In this document: positions 20,122 through 30,521 of the stretch, one piece after another
Numbering within the stretch: the first letter of the stretch is position 1
How the letters are laid out: every line of letters begins with the position of its first letter
Assembly (NCBI RefSeq): GCF_000002875.2
Contig: NC_009406.2
Coordinates: forward strand, 537,785-601,784
Direction of reading: 5' to 3'
Origin: Leishmania infantum JPCM5
Lineage: Eukaryota; Euglenozoa; Kinetoplastea; Trypanosomatida; Trypanosomatidae
Length of the DNA stretch: 64,000 nucleotides
Made by a program: the position numbers and the translations under genes
Notes under the pieces: generated by a model
What the model was told of the DNA's origin: nothing
The model's database searches: none
Seen by the model: the letters and a program-made list of their open reading frames with translations, nothing else

Positions 20122-21459
20122 TCAAAGAGGCTCTAGCGAACGAGAGGTCGAAATATGACCGCCAAAATCACCCACGCGCCTGAAAACTGATCCCATTTCG
20201 TTCGACGAAGGATTCATCTTGCTGGGATACAGCTTATTCTTGAAAACGACCCAGTCAAACTCGTTGTCGAAAGACCGTCCGCTCCCGTGTAGCAGCGCCC
20301 GTGCCTGCTGCCCCTTCGAACGGACCATCCTGGTGCTCAAAGGTGAAGCTGATGAAGCGGCAGGCACGGCGCCCGCAAGCTTTTCCTGTATTGATTTTAG
20401 ATCAGTATTGTCAGGAAACACTTCCAGACCTTTTTCAACTATTCTGCTAGCGCGATCAAAGTCCTCCTGATAAGCAGTTGCGGTCGCCCACAAGACATAT
20501 CCACGGCCACCACTTTTTCTGCTCGGCACCGCCTGTGGTTCCAAGAGCGCAGCTTGTCTTCCGTGAAACTCCGCATCTTTGTAAAGACCGCCAAGGATGG
20601 CAGCGGCTGATGCATTAGAATGCACAACGGCGTCGATGTCGTCATCATGAGAAAAGCTCAAAGAGCTAGAAAGGAGAGAGAAGGCGCTTTCGTAGTCCTC
20701 TTTCAGAGCACAGCCTTCCGAAAACGTGGTCAGCAATCGAATCAGCTTTTTTTCATCGTCGGAAGTGTTAGGGTTCGGCGAAGCGTATGAGCCAATAGTT
20801 TCGCTCATCGGCAAAGAAATCCGCCCTCGCAGATTCTCACTGTCATCAGAGTTGTTGATGGCGCCAGGAAGTGTCAGTCGCTCATCGAAAGCCAAGCGCG
20901 CCAACCGCCGGTGCGGAGTACTGCCACACGCGCTCAGTGACTCGTTGTACTCAAACAAGTCATCTTTCAAGCGCTCACGCAATGCGGGTGACCCGAGTGC
21001 TGCACGCACTGCAAGAGAAGGTACGCGGACATTCAGCTGCCTTTCAAATTGGGCCAACGGTACAGCAAAGCTTGAGACTCCACTTTCAATGCTCCGGTAT
21101 CCCCTTGTGTTTTCTCTGATAGGAACCTCTTCGAGGCATTTGAGAAGGCTGGACGTCGCATCTTTCAGTTCCTCGTATGGATTCTTGACGAAGCACTGCA
21201 GCCACTCTTCGACTTCGATAGGGACGTGTTGCTGCTGATATGAAGCTAAAAATTCAGGAAGGCGAAACGGTCGCTCGATCCCTGTGGGAAAGCACCCCAG
21301 TGTCCACCAGTACTTCATGACATAAGGGCCTGGCCCATGCGGACCGGCAAAGCGATAAAGATACATGGTGGGATTCAGTGACATGTGCTTCTGGTGCTTG
21401 GACCCAGGGGCCCAGCTACCACGCTGGTAGCTGAGAGCGACGCATTGCCGGCGTAGCAT
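20122..21459 (-). CDS. Hypothetical protein with TPR-like repeats, possibly mitochondrial
   Basis: The frame encodes 445 residues from MLRRQCVALSYQRGS (ATG at 21459). The frame is open to 21798, but the extra part is UTR-like in composition. The basic N-terminus and aromatic residues after it (LNPTMYLYRFAGPHG, MKYWWTLG) are compatible with a mitochondrial presequence followed by a trypanosomatid-specific domain. Around 290-400 there are paired helices of TPR type, for example a segment with AAAILGGLYKDAEFHG and one with WATATAYQEDFDRAS...GLEVFPDN. No catalytic motif is visible and I do not recognise a named family. It is divergent from the strand-switch region and one gene downstream of the MAM33-type gene. 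Confidence 0.75.
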   Translation of the reverse strand: MLRRQCVALSYQRGSWAPGSKHQKHMSLNPTMYLYRFAGPHGPGPYVMKYWWTLGCFPTGIERPFRLPEFLASYQQQHVPIEVEEWLQCFVKNPYEELKDATSSLLKCLEEVPIRENTRGYRSIESGVSSFAVPLAQFERQLNVRVPSLAVRAALGSPALRERLKDDLFEYNESLSACGSTPHRRLARLAFDERLTLPGAINNSDDSENLRGRISLPMSETIGSYASPNPNTSDDEKKLIRLLTTFSEGCALKEDYESAFSLLSSSLSFSHDDDIDAVVHSNASAAAILGGLYKDAEFHGRQAALLEPQAVPSRKSGGRGYVLWATATAYQEDFDRASRIVEKGLEVFPDNTDLKSIQEKLAGAVPAASSASPLSTRMVRSKGQQARALLHGSGRSFDNEFDWVVFKNKLYPSKMNPSSNEMGSVFRRVGDFGGHISTSRSLEPL

Positions 21460-21817
21460 TCTTCTGCAGCGAGTGGCTGTGCGCGTAAAACAGGCGAGAC
21501 AAATAGGAAAAGGAGTGAGGGTGGTGCAGAAAACCCTGGAATAAAGGCAATAACTTCCTCGCTCGAGCAGAGCGCGCGTTGGCCGCGGCAGTCTCTGGGT
21601 CAAGAGAGAAGTAAACAAGAACTTCGATCCGAATCTAGACAATGAGGCAGCTGGAGAAGACACGCATCTGTGCATTGAGTACATGCCTAGTACATACCGG
21701 TGCATGGTCATCCATAGGAAGCACTTTCCCGCTTGTAGCGCAATGCGAAAGACCCAAAAGTGCCATGGATGAAAAGAGAGAGTGCTCTGTGGCCACATGA
21801 ACGAAAGAAGCGCTTCG
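21460..21817 (-). other. Intergenic between MAM33-type and TPR-like genes
   Basis: About 360 bp of presumed UTR and processing signals. No gene was seen apart from the unlikely N-terminal extension of the TPR-like frame. Confidence 0.5.
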
Positions 21818-22585
21818 CTAATCAGAGAACTTCCTCAGGAGTCGTAGCCAGTTGATATACTCCTCCTGCTCAAAAAAGAAGGCTTGAGCCATGACAAACT
21901 CGGCAAAGGCATTGTTTACTCCACGCTCATCCAGGTAGTCGAGAATTTCGTCGGAAAGGTCGTCATCAAGCTCACTGAGCATTGGGCCTCTATATTTGGA
22001 AGCGCACCGACGGCGTGCATCACCAGAGGAGCCGTACATATCCCTTTTTGCCGCAGCAGCGTCATTGCGGCCGTAGCACGCCTTTGCGCTCTCAAACGCC
22101 TCTTCTGAAGGATGAATTGTAAGTGCATCCATCACGAGCTCCAGGTCAATCGAAGTGAGGCTGAACTCAAGTCCCCCTGCTGGATACCTTTTTTTGCGCA
22201 TAAACAAGCCAAAGTTGAGGTACTCTTGCTCTTCACGCTCGCCGTTGTCCATGCGATATGTTCCCTCGTACTGCTTCGTCTCCATCAAAGTGATTGCGTG
22301 TAGCTCCTCAGCTCCGCAATGACGAACTTCAACGTTTTTGAATAAATCAAAACGGTTTGATCCAGATGCGTGCTCCATCCTCCACCCAACTGGAAGAAGC
22401 GGCCGAGGTGGAAGGAAATCGCGAATCCCTTCCTCATATTCCTCACGCATCGTCAGCTGATAAAGCTTTCTATGTCGCCTGGGTTCGCTCCGTGCCGGCA
22501 GCTCTGTTGTACTAGCGATGGCGTTCCGATATGAGGTGCCCAAGCCAGCCCGAACCCCCAACGTTATCGTGTAGCGTCGTAGCAT
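21818..22585 (-). CDS. MAM33/p32 (gC1qBP) family mitochondrial protein
   Basis: The frame encodes 255 residues from the ATG at 22585. The N-terminus MLRRYTITLGVRAGLG is basic and looks like a mitochondrial presequence. The C-terminal third carries the family signature: an acidic DDDLSDEILDYLDERG helix, then FAEFVMAQAFFFEQEEY and the final INWLRLLRKF. The family forms doughnut-shaped acidic trimers in the matrix. In trypanosomes the relative p22 binds and modulates the RNA-binding protein RBP16 in kinetoplast RNA processing. This is the first gene of the minus-strand cluster, next to the strand-switch region. Confidence 0.88.
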   Translation of the reverse strand: MLRRYTITLGVRAGLGTSYRNAIASTTELPARSEPRRHRKLYQLTMREEYEEGIRDFLPPRPLLPVGWRMEHASGSNRFDLFKNVEVRHCGAEELHAITLMETKQYEGTYRMDNGEREEQEYLNFGLFMRKKRYPAGGLEFSLTSIDLELVMDALTIHPSEEAFESAKACYGRNDAAAAKRDMYGSSGDARRRCASKYRGPMLSELDDDLSDEILDYLDERGVNNAFAEFVMAQAFFFEQEEYINWLRLLRKFSD

Positions 22586-23181
22586 TGCACAGAGTCCCTG
22601 AAACTTCTAGTATATGTAAGTGAATGAAAGATATGCGTCAGAGTTAAGAAAACACAGGAGAAAGGCGTCAGTAAATGCTTGATCTTCTGTGTTGGCTTGA
22701 ATATAAAAGAAACAGAGGCACAAGAACCTGTGTCATTAGTGTTTTACCCAGATCGCCCCACAGTCCTTTCCTCAATAGTGAGCGACAATCGACTCACAGT
22801 TCCTTCACTCACATATTCTGAATTGAACGTGCACAGCTCAAGCCATCATAATAGGCAACTAAAAATTCATTCTTCTCTGGAAACAGCTATCTTCTTCATT
22901 CCATTGCTCCTTCGATTTTCCTATCAACGTCGCTCGCCACTTGCGTCCGATGCAGCCCATTCAGTTACCTCGTGGGTCATACCCTGCATGCACTGCCAAA
23001 ACGCACCAACAACAATTCGGGACTTCTAGAGAAGCCAAATCAGCATGCGGACAATATTCATATCTCCCTTCGCTACTTCCACAGCGCCACAGGCGTGAAG
23101 CCCCATAAAAGTCCCCCACTCCATTTGCCAAAATCCGCAAACCTTACTTGGAGAGGGGGGCCGCATGCTGGTGATATAATG

Positions 23182-23688
23182 GGGCCCAGCACCCGCCCCG
23201 TGGGGGAGCCCAGCAGCCCCACACCCCACCGGCGCCGAACCACTTTTTGGTGGCGCCAGGGCCAGGTACCCTACGACGTGGGGTGGGGGGGGTGAGAGCG
23301 ATTCGTGGCTACTGACGCCGGCGGCCCGGTCCTGGATGACGTGGCGTCGGGGCGGCCTGCGACAGGGCACGCGTGTGTGCCATCCATATGCGTGTTTAAG
23401 TGTCGGCGCGACCCGTGCGTGCCCAACCCGGCCTTCGCGCTGCCTACTGGTTGGGGGCCCTGGGCCACCCCGAGGCAGATGGCCCGGGTGGCGGCCGGCG
23501 CCATCGGGGCGACCGTGGCGCGTCCAGCGGGGCGGGTGGCGGGCTGAATGTGGGACGCGGGCCGTGCTCAGGTGGCTGCGCCGGCGTTGCCGCAGCACGT
23601 GCTTAGGGTTGCTTTTCCCCACCCGCTGGGGCCCGCGATGAGCAGGGCAACGTGGAGTTCGGCTTCAAGTTCACTGGAAAAAGCGCGC
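23182..23688 (+). mobile_element. SIDER-like retroposon copy 1 (5' shortened)
   Basis: About 507 bp, nearly identical to copy 3 at 37,138-37,642. Visible differences are a G-run length near 23,287 and one base near 23,652. It starts at GGGCCCAGCACCC, so it lacks the leader of about 42 bp found in copies 3 and 4. It contains the CCAC-loop-GTGG-CGCCAGGG block typical of the ingi/L1Tc 79-bp (Pr77) signature as I remember it. Length and composition fit SIDER retroposons of Leishmania. It lies tail-to-tail with copy 2. Confidence 0.6.
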
Positions 23689-24571
23689 AATGGAAAAGCA
23701 GAAGCAAAAAGTGAGGGCAGCGTGGCTGCTCACGTTGCCTCCCCCCTTCGTTCTCCCTTACATGCCGAATTTTTAGTTCCAGACACGCAAACCTTTGGGC
23801 GAGAACGAACACAGGCGTGTCCTTTAGTGGCATTTGAAAGGTTGGTTAAAACCTTTCCTCAACGGCATTTTCTACAAACAGGGTGGGATGTGAAGCTATA
23901 CACGCTGCGCCCGCAAAAGGACCCATTGGGGTTAAAATTTTGGTTTTTCACTGCGAATCAGTAAACGCAGGAAAGAAAGACAGAGACGTAACAGAAAATG
24001 ATTTGCATAGTTACTAACGTTAAACTCTCCAATAATGAAAGCAAGCCCATAGGATAACAAGCTTGCGGAAACACAGCGCTTACGAAAATTTTCCCGCAAC
24101 AATTTCAGTCATCTGAAAGGCGCGATACCGCATTGGAAACACACACCGCTCCCCCCAAAAAGCCTTCGCCAACACTGTGGGGGTGCCAACTTCGATCCAC
24201 TTTGATATTCAGCCATGCACAATTTTTTTCGACGTCGCATGGAGAAAGGCATTGCCTTAGGCCAGCTGAAAGCAATGCGAAGTTGAAGCTAGAAAACCCA
24301 GATTCTTTGCGCAAGTTTCGCGCAGCGAGGGGAGCGAAACCCCCCCCCCAGCCGCCTCTCCGTCATAATTCCAAGTCCTCGTCAATTGAAAGACCTTAGC
24401 AAAATGATGCTACGCCCGCGTTGTCTTCCTGTGCAACAATGATGCCCTTCTTTTTTCCCGCAGCACTCGCCAACTCGCTTTCCACGGAAATTGCGAAAAA
24501 CCTAAACTTTTCGAACGGAATTGTTTTACCACAAGCATAATCAAAACTGTCCGCCACCCAGCCTTTTCCGA

Positions 24572-24989
24572 GCCCCAGCGGCTGGGGAAAAGCAACCCTA
24601 AGCACGTGCTGCGGCAACGCCGGCGCAGCCACCTGAGCACGGCCCGCGTCCCACATTCAGCCCGCCACCCGCCCCGCTGGACGCGCCACGGTCGCCCCGA
24701 TGGCGCCGGCCGCCACCCGGGCCATCTGCCTCGGGGTGGCCCAGGGCCCCCAACCAGTAGGCAGCGCGAAGGCCGGGTTGGGCACGCACGGGTCGCGCCG
24801 ACACTTAAACACGCATATGGATGGCACACACGCGTGCCCTGTCGCAGGCCGCCCCGACGCCACGTCATCCAGGACCGGGCCGCCGGCGTCAGTAGCCACG
24901 AATCGCTCTCACCCCCCCACCCCACGTCGTAGGGTACCTGGCCCTGGCGCCACCAAAAAGTGGTTCGGCGCCGGTGGGGTGTGGGGCTG
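24572..24989 (-). mobile_element. SIDER-like retroposon copy 2 (inverted, truncated at both ends)
   Basis: About 418 bp of the same element on the minus strand, matching the inner part of copy 1 from CAGCCCCACACCCC to about CCGCTGGGGC. Both ends are truncated relative to copy 3. With copy 1 it forms an inverted repeat separated by about 880 bp. Confidence 0.6.
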
Positions 24990-26549
24990 TTTTCTTTGAA
25001 TTTGAAAATGTGTCGCTCATATTTTGTGGGGTGATGGGGCATCTGATTTTCACGTAAAGCAGATAATCTATAGATAACAAGCGGGTATTTTTTTTTTCAA
25101 ACAAGTGGGTTGCAGGGCTTTTTTTTTGAGCGACGAAAAGCGCCAGCGCTTAACGACCGCGGGCTTTTGTTAAGATTATTTTTGAGAAGCAGGGAAGGCA
25201 GAGCCGGTAGGCACATCTTATCTAAATATTTTTTGTTTGAAGGCTTTTTTGTTGGCTAGCGGGTATTAAGAATGCGCCCGAGACGCCCAGCGGAACAATT
25301 TGAAGCAGCGGCCGCTGGGCTTAGGGCGCGCAAAAGCTAGGGCGCAGGTTTTCAATTTTTGACCTCGCTGGGTGTGATTTTCTTTGAAGTTTCCGGTCGT
25401 AAAAGCGGTTGACCGTAAAGACGGGTGGCCGCAGCATAGAAAAAGGGCGGGTCGCCGGCCTGGGGTTTGTTTTTTTCCATATGGTCCGCCAACGGTTTGC
25501 TGGCGACGGCGGCGCCGACTGAGGCCGAACTCTTGAGCATGAGAAAAGTTTGGCCGTAGAAAGGTGGGAAGGCGCTAGCGCTCTTAAATTCATAAAAGCA
25601 GGAGACGTTTAGATAACACGATTTGGCGTGCGCCATCTCTTTTTGTAAATGCACAAGTGGCCCCCGCGTCGGCACAGGGGGGGGGGATGCCAGCAGGCAA
25701 AGCGCGGAACCACCACAAGGCCAAAAGCCGGCACAGCTGCTTCTTTGGCGCGTTTCTTTCTGTGTGATTCGGCTGACCGCAACAGCAACGGATTCTTCGG
25801 CGTGAAAAAAAGAAATGGTTTTCTCTCTTTTTTCTTCAAATTGCGCTTAAAGGGACGGCGCTGTAAAAACAAGTTTTGGACTTAACAGTGCGGCGCCCCA
25901 AGGACAGCAGGATTATTTTCTTTCCCCCAACTTAGCAAAGCACTTGCCAGCCACGCCTGGCAAGCGGAGGTCGAGGCGTTTTATATCCTTTTTAACTTTT
26001 TGGTTAAAGCTTTGCTTGTGCGGAAAGCCCGCGCCAGGAGGTAAGGCCAGGGATTTGTTCCCAAGCACGCGCGTTTAATGAGGGTGTCGGGTCGCTTTGG
26101 CTTTGGGCGCGGGCAGGATTGCGCCTTTTTCCGGGGTAGTAGAAAGGGCCCGGCCCCACGAGCACAGCCGGCCCCCCGTCGTTTGGGTGGCGAGTCAAAA
26201 AAGCCAGTGTGGCTCCTTTCTCTGCCATTGGGTGGGGTTTTGAAGCCTGTCGGAAAAGGGGGTGTGCCGCGGCCAAAGCGCCTCGGCGTTCTTACCCAAC
26301 TGGCCTGGCCGCGGTAAAAAGGGGGCTTTGTGCGGCCCCTTTTGGGCCCAGCCTGGGGGCCCAAGCCACCCGCAAATGCGCCCGCAAATAAGAAATGGGA
26401 ATAAGGCAACCACTAGTAAAGCCCATAATCTTGAAGATATTACAAAACGACACGCGGAACTTTTGTCGCGTAATCACGGTGACGTCATCATCCGCGGAGC
26501 CGAGCCGAGCGCGAGCGCAGAGGCGGCAAAGGCAGGCGCCGCCTTGTCG

Positions 26550-27775
26550 GAGGGGCGGCCAAAGAGGCCGGCAGCGTAGCAGCTAATGGGAGCGAGGCTG
26601 CCGCGGCTGGGGCCTGCCTTCAAGATTGGCACGCGGCCACCGCTGAACCGTTCGTTTGGGTGGCTGCTGCCAAACTGTAATTGGTGTCGCGGGGCGTTGG
26701 GGTGCGATGAGCCTCTTTGGCCACACGGTGTGGCGCGGTCGGTGGCAACGAACCGGCTGCAAACGTTTAGCTGCGCGCTGCGGCTGTGCGCTGGGAGGGT
26801 CTTGCCCTCCCGCTGTGAACCTTGTCGGCGTCCGGAGCGGGGTCGCAGTGAACTTTGCAAGGTGCCGTGTTCGGGCTTACGCATTGGTAATGGTTTGGGA
26901 AGTGTTGCAGTGGGTCTCGCCGTTTGGCAAATGGCGAGGCTTGTGGCTGCTTCGCTAAATTCTGCAGGTGGTTTCTCAAAGATGCATTGGGCTGCTTTTT
27001 CGCGCGAAGGTGGCGGCTGCACCATCTTATGGCTGCTACGCTGAGTGCTTGGTTGGTGTGCGTTGCCTGTGCGCGCCCATGATCGAGGGGTGCTGGGGTG
27101 AGGGGTTGGCTGGGTGAAATCATTTTTTTGATGACCAGACCTTCGATGCTTTCCTGCGGGAGGATCAAAGGGAGAGCCATGCCCAGGCGTTGGGCAGGGT
27201 AAATTCTCAAGGCCTGCTTCTGGTTGCGTCGGCTTTGGCGTCTGGAACGATCGATGGGTGGTTTCTCCACACCTTCCGCCTTTCCCGATGATTTTGTCTG
27301 TTGGTCTCGGCGTCAAATTTTCCTTATCGCTGGGGGTGCTTTGCGGTTGTCTTTTTGCTGTCGGGATCGAAAAGATACTAGGGCTCATGCCTCTTTGCTT
27401 CTTCGCCATGGCGGCCGCGGTGTTGGCGGATCTATTTGGGAATCGGGGTGGCTTGCTGTTTCCGGTTTCGTTGGCGGGGGGGGTTTCCGGCGGCTCGTGG
27501 TGGCGCCAGGCTCTTCCCCTTGTGTGGGTGGTGGTTGGTCTTGGCTGGGGGTGGTCGCTCGGGGCCGCGGTGGCCGTGCCCCGGTCGCGGGCGAGGCCAG
27601 AGGGCTGGCGGGGCCCGTTCCGCCTGGACAGGGGGGGGGCCTCAGCCAGAAGATCGGTTTCGAAGGAGGGGGGCGCGGACGGGAAAGGTGTCCTTTTCGA
27701 AGTGTTTATTTTGTTATTTTTTGATCGCCGCTGATTTAGCTGCGGTGCGAAAGCCACAGGGGGGGGGCATGCGCT
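26550..27775 (+). promoter_or_regulatory. GT-rich tract, candidate transcription start zone of the plus cluster
   Basis: The plus strand here is strongly G- and T-rich, with little A and several G runs (about 27,476-27,484, 27,630-27,638 and 27,762-27,770). In trypanosomatids GT-rich sequence at divergent strand-switch regions is linked to directional polymerase II initiation and H2A.Z deposition. The orientation, GT on the strand of the downstream plus genes, fits that role. The long minus-strand open frame through it (26,474-27,757) is an expected by-product, because AC-rich codons rarely include stops. Function is inferred. Confidence 0.35.
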
Positions 27776-28099
27776 GCATGAAAAGCCTCCCTAGATGGCC
27801 GTGCGCTTCTGACTGCTCGCATGATGCTTTTGAAACACCAGTGCTTCTTCGACAGGTATATCTTTATACTGTACGGTGGTTCCTTTCGATAATGTTTGCT
27901 ACTGGTGTGAGGATGCGCAACATGTCCTGAAGCAAGCGAGTTTAGTTCCTGCACTTGTCATGAGAAGAGGGGAGCGTCAGGCATGCTGGGGAAATGCAAC
28001 TGCTGAGAGGCCTGCCTCGGGGTCGGGGAGCTCAGCACCGTCCAAACTGGCTTTTGCTGATGCTGTTTGATTGGAGGGTGAGTGAGTGCTATTCTGTTT

Positions 28100-28990
28100 G
28101 ATGCAGGGAAACGGAAAGAAAGATGTTCCCGGGGCCTTCAAAGCTGGCTTGAGTCTGACTGCAGTAGATTGTTAGCCCTCTTACGCATTGCGAGGCTCAG
28201 ATTCTGCACGGAAACTGTGGCAACTAACCTGGAAGGGGAAGAGTGCATCTCAAAGGAGTTTTGTTTCTTAAGATCTGAACTGGAGGCATAGTGGCGAGAG
28301 GCTGTGGTATGTTCATTGATGGATTACGCGCTTTTCCTGATGATCTTTGTTGTGGACCTGATGCTGTAGCGCACATGGAGCTATCACTCGGAAGTGAGGC
28401 TGCCTGTGATGGTTTTCAGAGTCACAGATTTAATTGATGTGGGGTCAAGAAACGCCAAGGCCATACTGTGAGTGGGGGTCGTTAGGATGATAGTTAGGAT
28501 TCATAATACGCAAGGTGGAGTGCTCGTGTCACGAGAACATTCGACCACTGCAACTGGAATGCCCTTTTCCTTCCCTGCTAAGGAGCCTAACTGATCTTAC
28601 TCTAAAACTCAAAACCTTGATTCCTCAACAAGCATCACGTTCGTCGTTTTTACTGAGGCTACCATCAGCTCAAAAGCGACTTGTGCTGGACCGAACTACA
28701 CGGTACCTTGGGATAGTATGATGGGCCTTCGACAATTGTCTTTTCATGCTCACACAATTGGGAAACTCACTGCGTTCAAATGTAGCGCGGAAGCACTAAC
28801 ACTGTACCTGCGTCTTACTTGCTATGCTGGAATGCCTCTGCTTCACAGAGGGCTATAAACGACGGGGATGCGAAGCTCTTTTAAATGCAGTTTTGGCGCT
28901 GTTTACTCAGAACAGAAGACCACATTCGGCGCAGCTCAAAAGCCTTGTCTGATACTCTTCTTATGGTACAACTCGAAAGCCAGTGTCTAC
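28100..28990 (+). mobile_element. Decayed ingi/L1Tc-like reverse transcriptase (DIRE)
   Basis: The reading frame is interrupted by stops and shifts but keeps recognisable landmarks. GMFIDGLRAFPDDLCCG at 28,306-28,356 resembles the region up to the FADD active-site box, with Phe-Pro-Asp-Asp at 28,333-28,344. TTRYLGI ends near 28,715 and resembles the RYLG motif about 120 residues later, followed by an SLRSNVARK-like stretch. Leishmania carries such degenerate ingi-related elements but no active ingi. The fossil runs into the 5' flank of the phosphatase gene and has the same orientation. Motif matches are by eye. Confidence 0.5.
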
Positions 28991-29083
28991 AATTTTCGAT
29001 TTTTCTTTCTCTTGCTACTCTTGCGCTACTGTTACAGTTACAGAAGAGCCGACGACAATACAGCGCGTGCCAGCACACAGAAA

Positions 29084-30172
29084 ATGAAGGTTTGCGCTCT
29101 TCGGATAGGCCGTTGCTATGGCGCTTTGCTCTTGCTATTTTATCTGCTTCTGATTTCGTGCCTCGCTCGCTGCGAGAGGAAGCTAGTGGAGGTTCACCGG
29201 ATCATCGCAGTGGGCGATGTTCACGGCGATGCTGATAATTTTCTGAAAATTCTACGTATAGCAAATCTGATTGAGGACGGCGTAACAGGGGCATCAGGGG
29301 TGCTCGATAATCCACCGCGCTGGAAATACTCTTCGAGTCGACCAAACGGGACAGCTGTGAGAACGACCCTTGTCCAAGTTGGTGATTTAATAGATCGTGG
29401 CGAGCAGGACTTGCAGGCTCTGAACATTGCCATCTCTCTTCAGGAGCAGACAGCGCAGTCCGGCACGCAAGACGAGGTTGTGCTACTCATCGGGAATCAC
29501 GAGCTTTTGAATATTCAAGGACATTATCATTACGTCAACAAGAACAACTATGGTGGCTTTCTGAGCAAAGCGCTTCGAGCAGAAGGGATGAAAGCAACAG
29601 GCGCGTTTGGCAAGTACATTGTCGATAATTTTAAGGCTGCACACATGGATGAAGGGGTCTTGTTTGTTCACGCCGGTATTGAAACGAGTATGAACATTAA
29701 GGACGTTGAGGCGCTCAACGCAGACATCCGCGAGGCTTTGCGTCAAGGCATTTTCCGACATTCATTCCTAGGGAGCAGTGGCCCTCTATGGACGAGGAAA
29801 ATGATTATAGAAAGCATGAGTGAAGGGTGCTCGGATGTGAGGGCGGCACTAAAGCAGCTTAACGCAACCCGCGTTGTCGTTGGTCACACACCACAGGAAT
29901 CGGGTCACATTGGGCAGCATTGTGACGGGCAGGTCTTTGCCATCGATGTGGGCATGAGTCGATGGATGTACGACAAGGTTGCAGCACTAGAGCTTGTGTT
30001 TTCAAAGTACAAGGACAACATTACTGGAACTGGATCTGCTAGCTTCGTGGTCAGAGAGCTACGTGAGGGTGTTTCGGGGTTTTGCCACACATGCGTTGAG
30101 GAAAGGAGCGGTCTCGATACAACAGGAGGTGGCGACTCTGATGAGGAGAACGATATTTTCGATGACTTGTAA
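29084..30172 (+). CDS. Shewanella-like PPP phosphatase with N-terminal signal/anchor
   Basis: The frame encodes 362 residues from MKVCALRIGRCYG (ATG at 29084). The frame is open from 28868, but that part overlaps the retroelement fossil and was excluded. Residues 7-28 are hydrophobic (ALLLLFYLLLISCLA), a signal peptide or anchor. PPP metallophosphatase motifs follow in order: GDVHGD, GDLIDRG, GNHE, a later VHAG, and VVGHTPQ with metal-binding His. The spacing and GHYHYV-type insert match bacterial-like Shelph phosphatases rather than PP1/PP2A. It is expected to dephosphorylate phosphoproteins in the secretory pathway or at a membrane (inference). The C-terminus is acidic. It is the first gene of the plus cluster. 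Confidence 0.88.
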   Translation: MKVCALRIGRCYGALLLLFYLLLISCLARCERKLVEVHRIIAVGDVHGDADNFLKILRIANLIEDGVTGASGVLDNPPRWKYSSSRPNGTAVRTTLVQVGDLIDRGEQDLQALNIAISLQEQTAQSGTQDEVVLLIGNHELLNIQGHYHYVNKNNYGGFLSKALRAEGMKATGAFGKYIVDNFKAAHMDEGVLFVHAGIETSMNIKDVEALNADIREALRQGIFRHSFLGSSGPLWTRKMIIESMSEGCSDVRAALKQLNATRVVVGHTPQESGHIGQHCDGQVFAIDVGMSRWMYDKVAALELVFSKYKDNITGTGSASFVVRELREGVSGFCHTCVEERSGLDTTGGGDSDEENDIFDDL

Positions 30173-30521
30173 TCACACTCGGCCCCCCAATACTTATCTT
30201 TTCAAAACCCAAGAATATTTTTTTTTATGGAGTTCTTTGGTGCTCTGGCTTGTCGGATTAGTCCTCCTTGCTGTATCCGAGTCTTCGCCACTGCTATGTC
30301 AAGTGTAAATAGTCTTTTGAAAAAAAAAAAAAATCGTATTTCAGCTCTTTGGATCTTGGAAACAGCAACTGAAAAAAGGTCTTGAGAGGGCAGAAATGGA
30401 GACACTTATTGCCCTGAAACAGCGGTGATCTTCCATCTTTTCTTTGCCCCTCGTCCACACTTGCACAATCTTTTTTTTTCGATTAGCAGTCTCTTTCTCA
30501 TCGTACACCCATCAACTACGA
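30173..30521 (+). promoter_or_regulatory. Intergenic with polypyrimidine/AG ahead of the helicase
   Basis: The interval ends with a T-rich tract at about 30,471-30,500 followed by AG dinucleotides, a plausible spliced-leader acceptor for the helicase mRNA. An A-run at about 30,320-30,333 lies in the phosphatase 3' UTR. No gene is visible. Confidence 0.45.

Larger units (their letters stand above)
22586..29083. other. Divergent strand-switch region (about 6.5 kb)
   Basis: All genes to the left are on the minus strand and all genes to the right on the plus strand, so polymerase II should start here in both directions. The region has no convincing gene. It contains two inverted SIDER-like copies, a GT-rich tract, G and C homopolymers, and a decayed reverse transcriptase, each listed separately. 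The remaining parts (22.6-23.2, 23.7-24.6 and 25.0-26.5 kb) have mixed composition and only short, featureless frames. Confidence 0.85.

Noticed and set aside
26474..27757. 427-codon minus-strand open frame, Pro/Thr/Gln/Arg-rich, in the strand-switch region; possible TATE or gag-like gene
   Set aside because: It begins with GTG (first ATG at 27,409). Its composition is what an AC-rich strand opposite a GT-rich tract would give, since such codons rarely form stops. No domain motif is visible.
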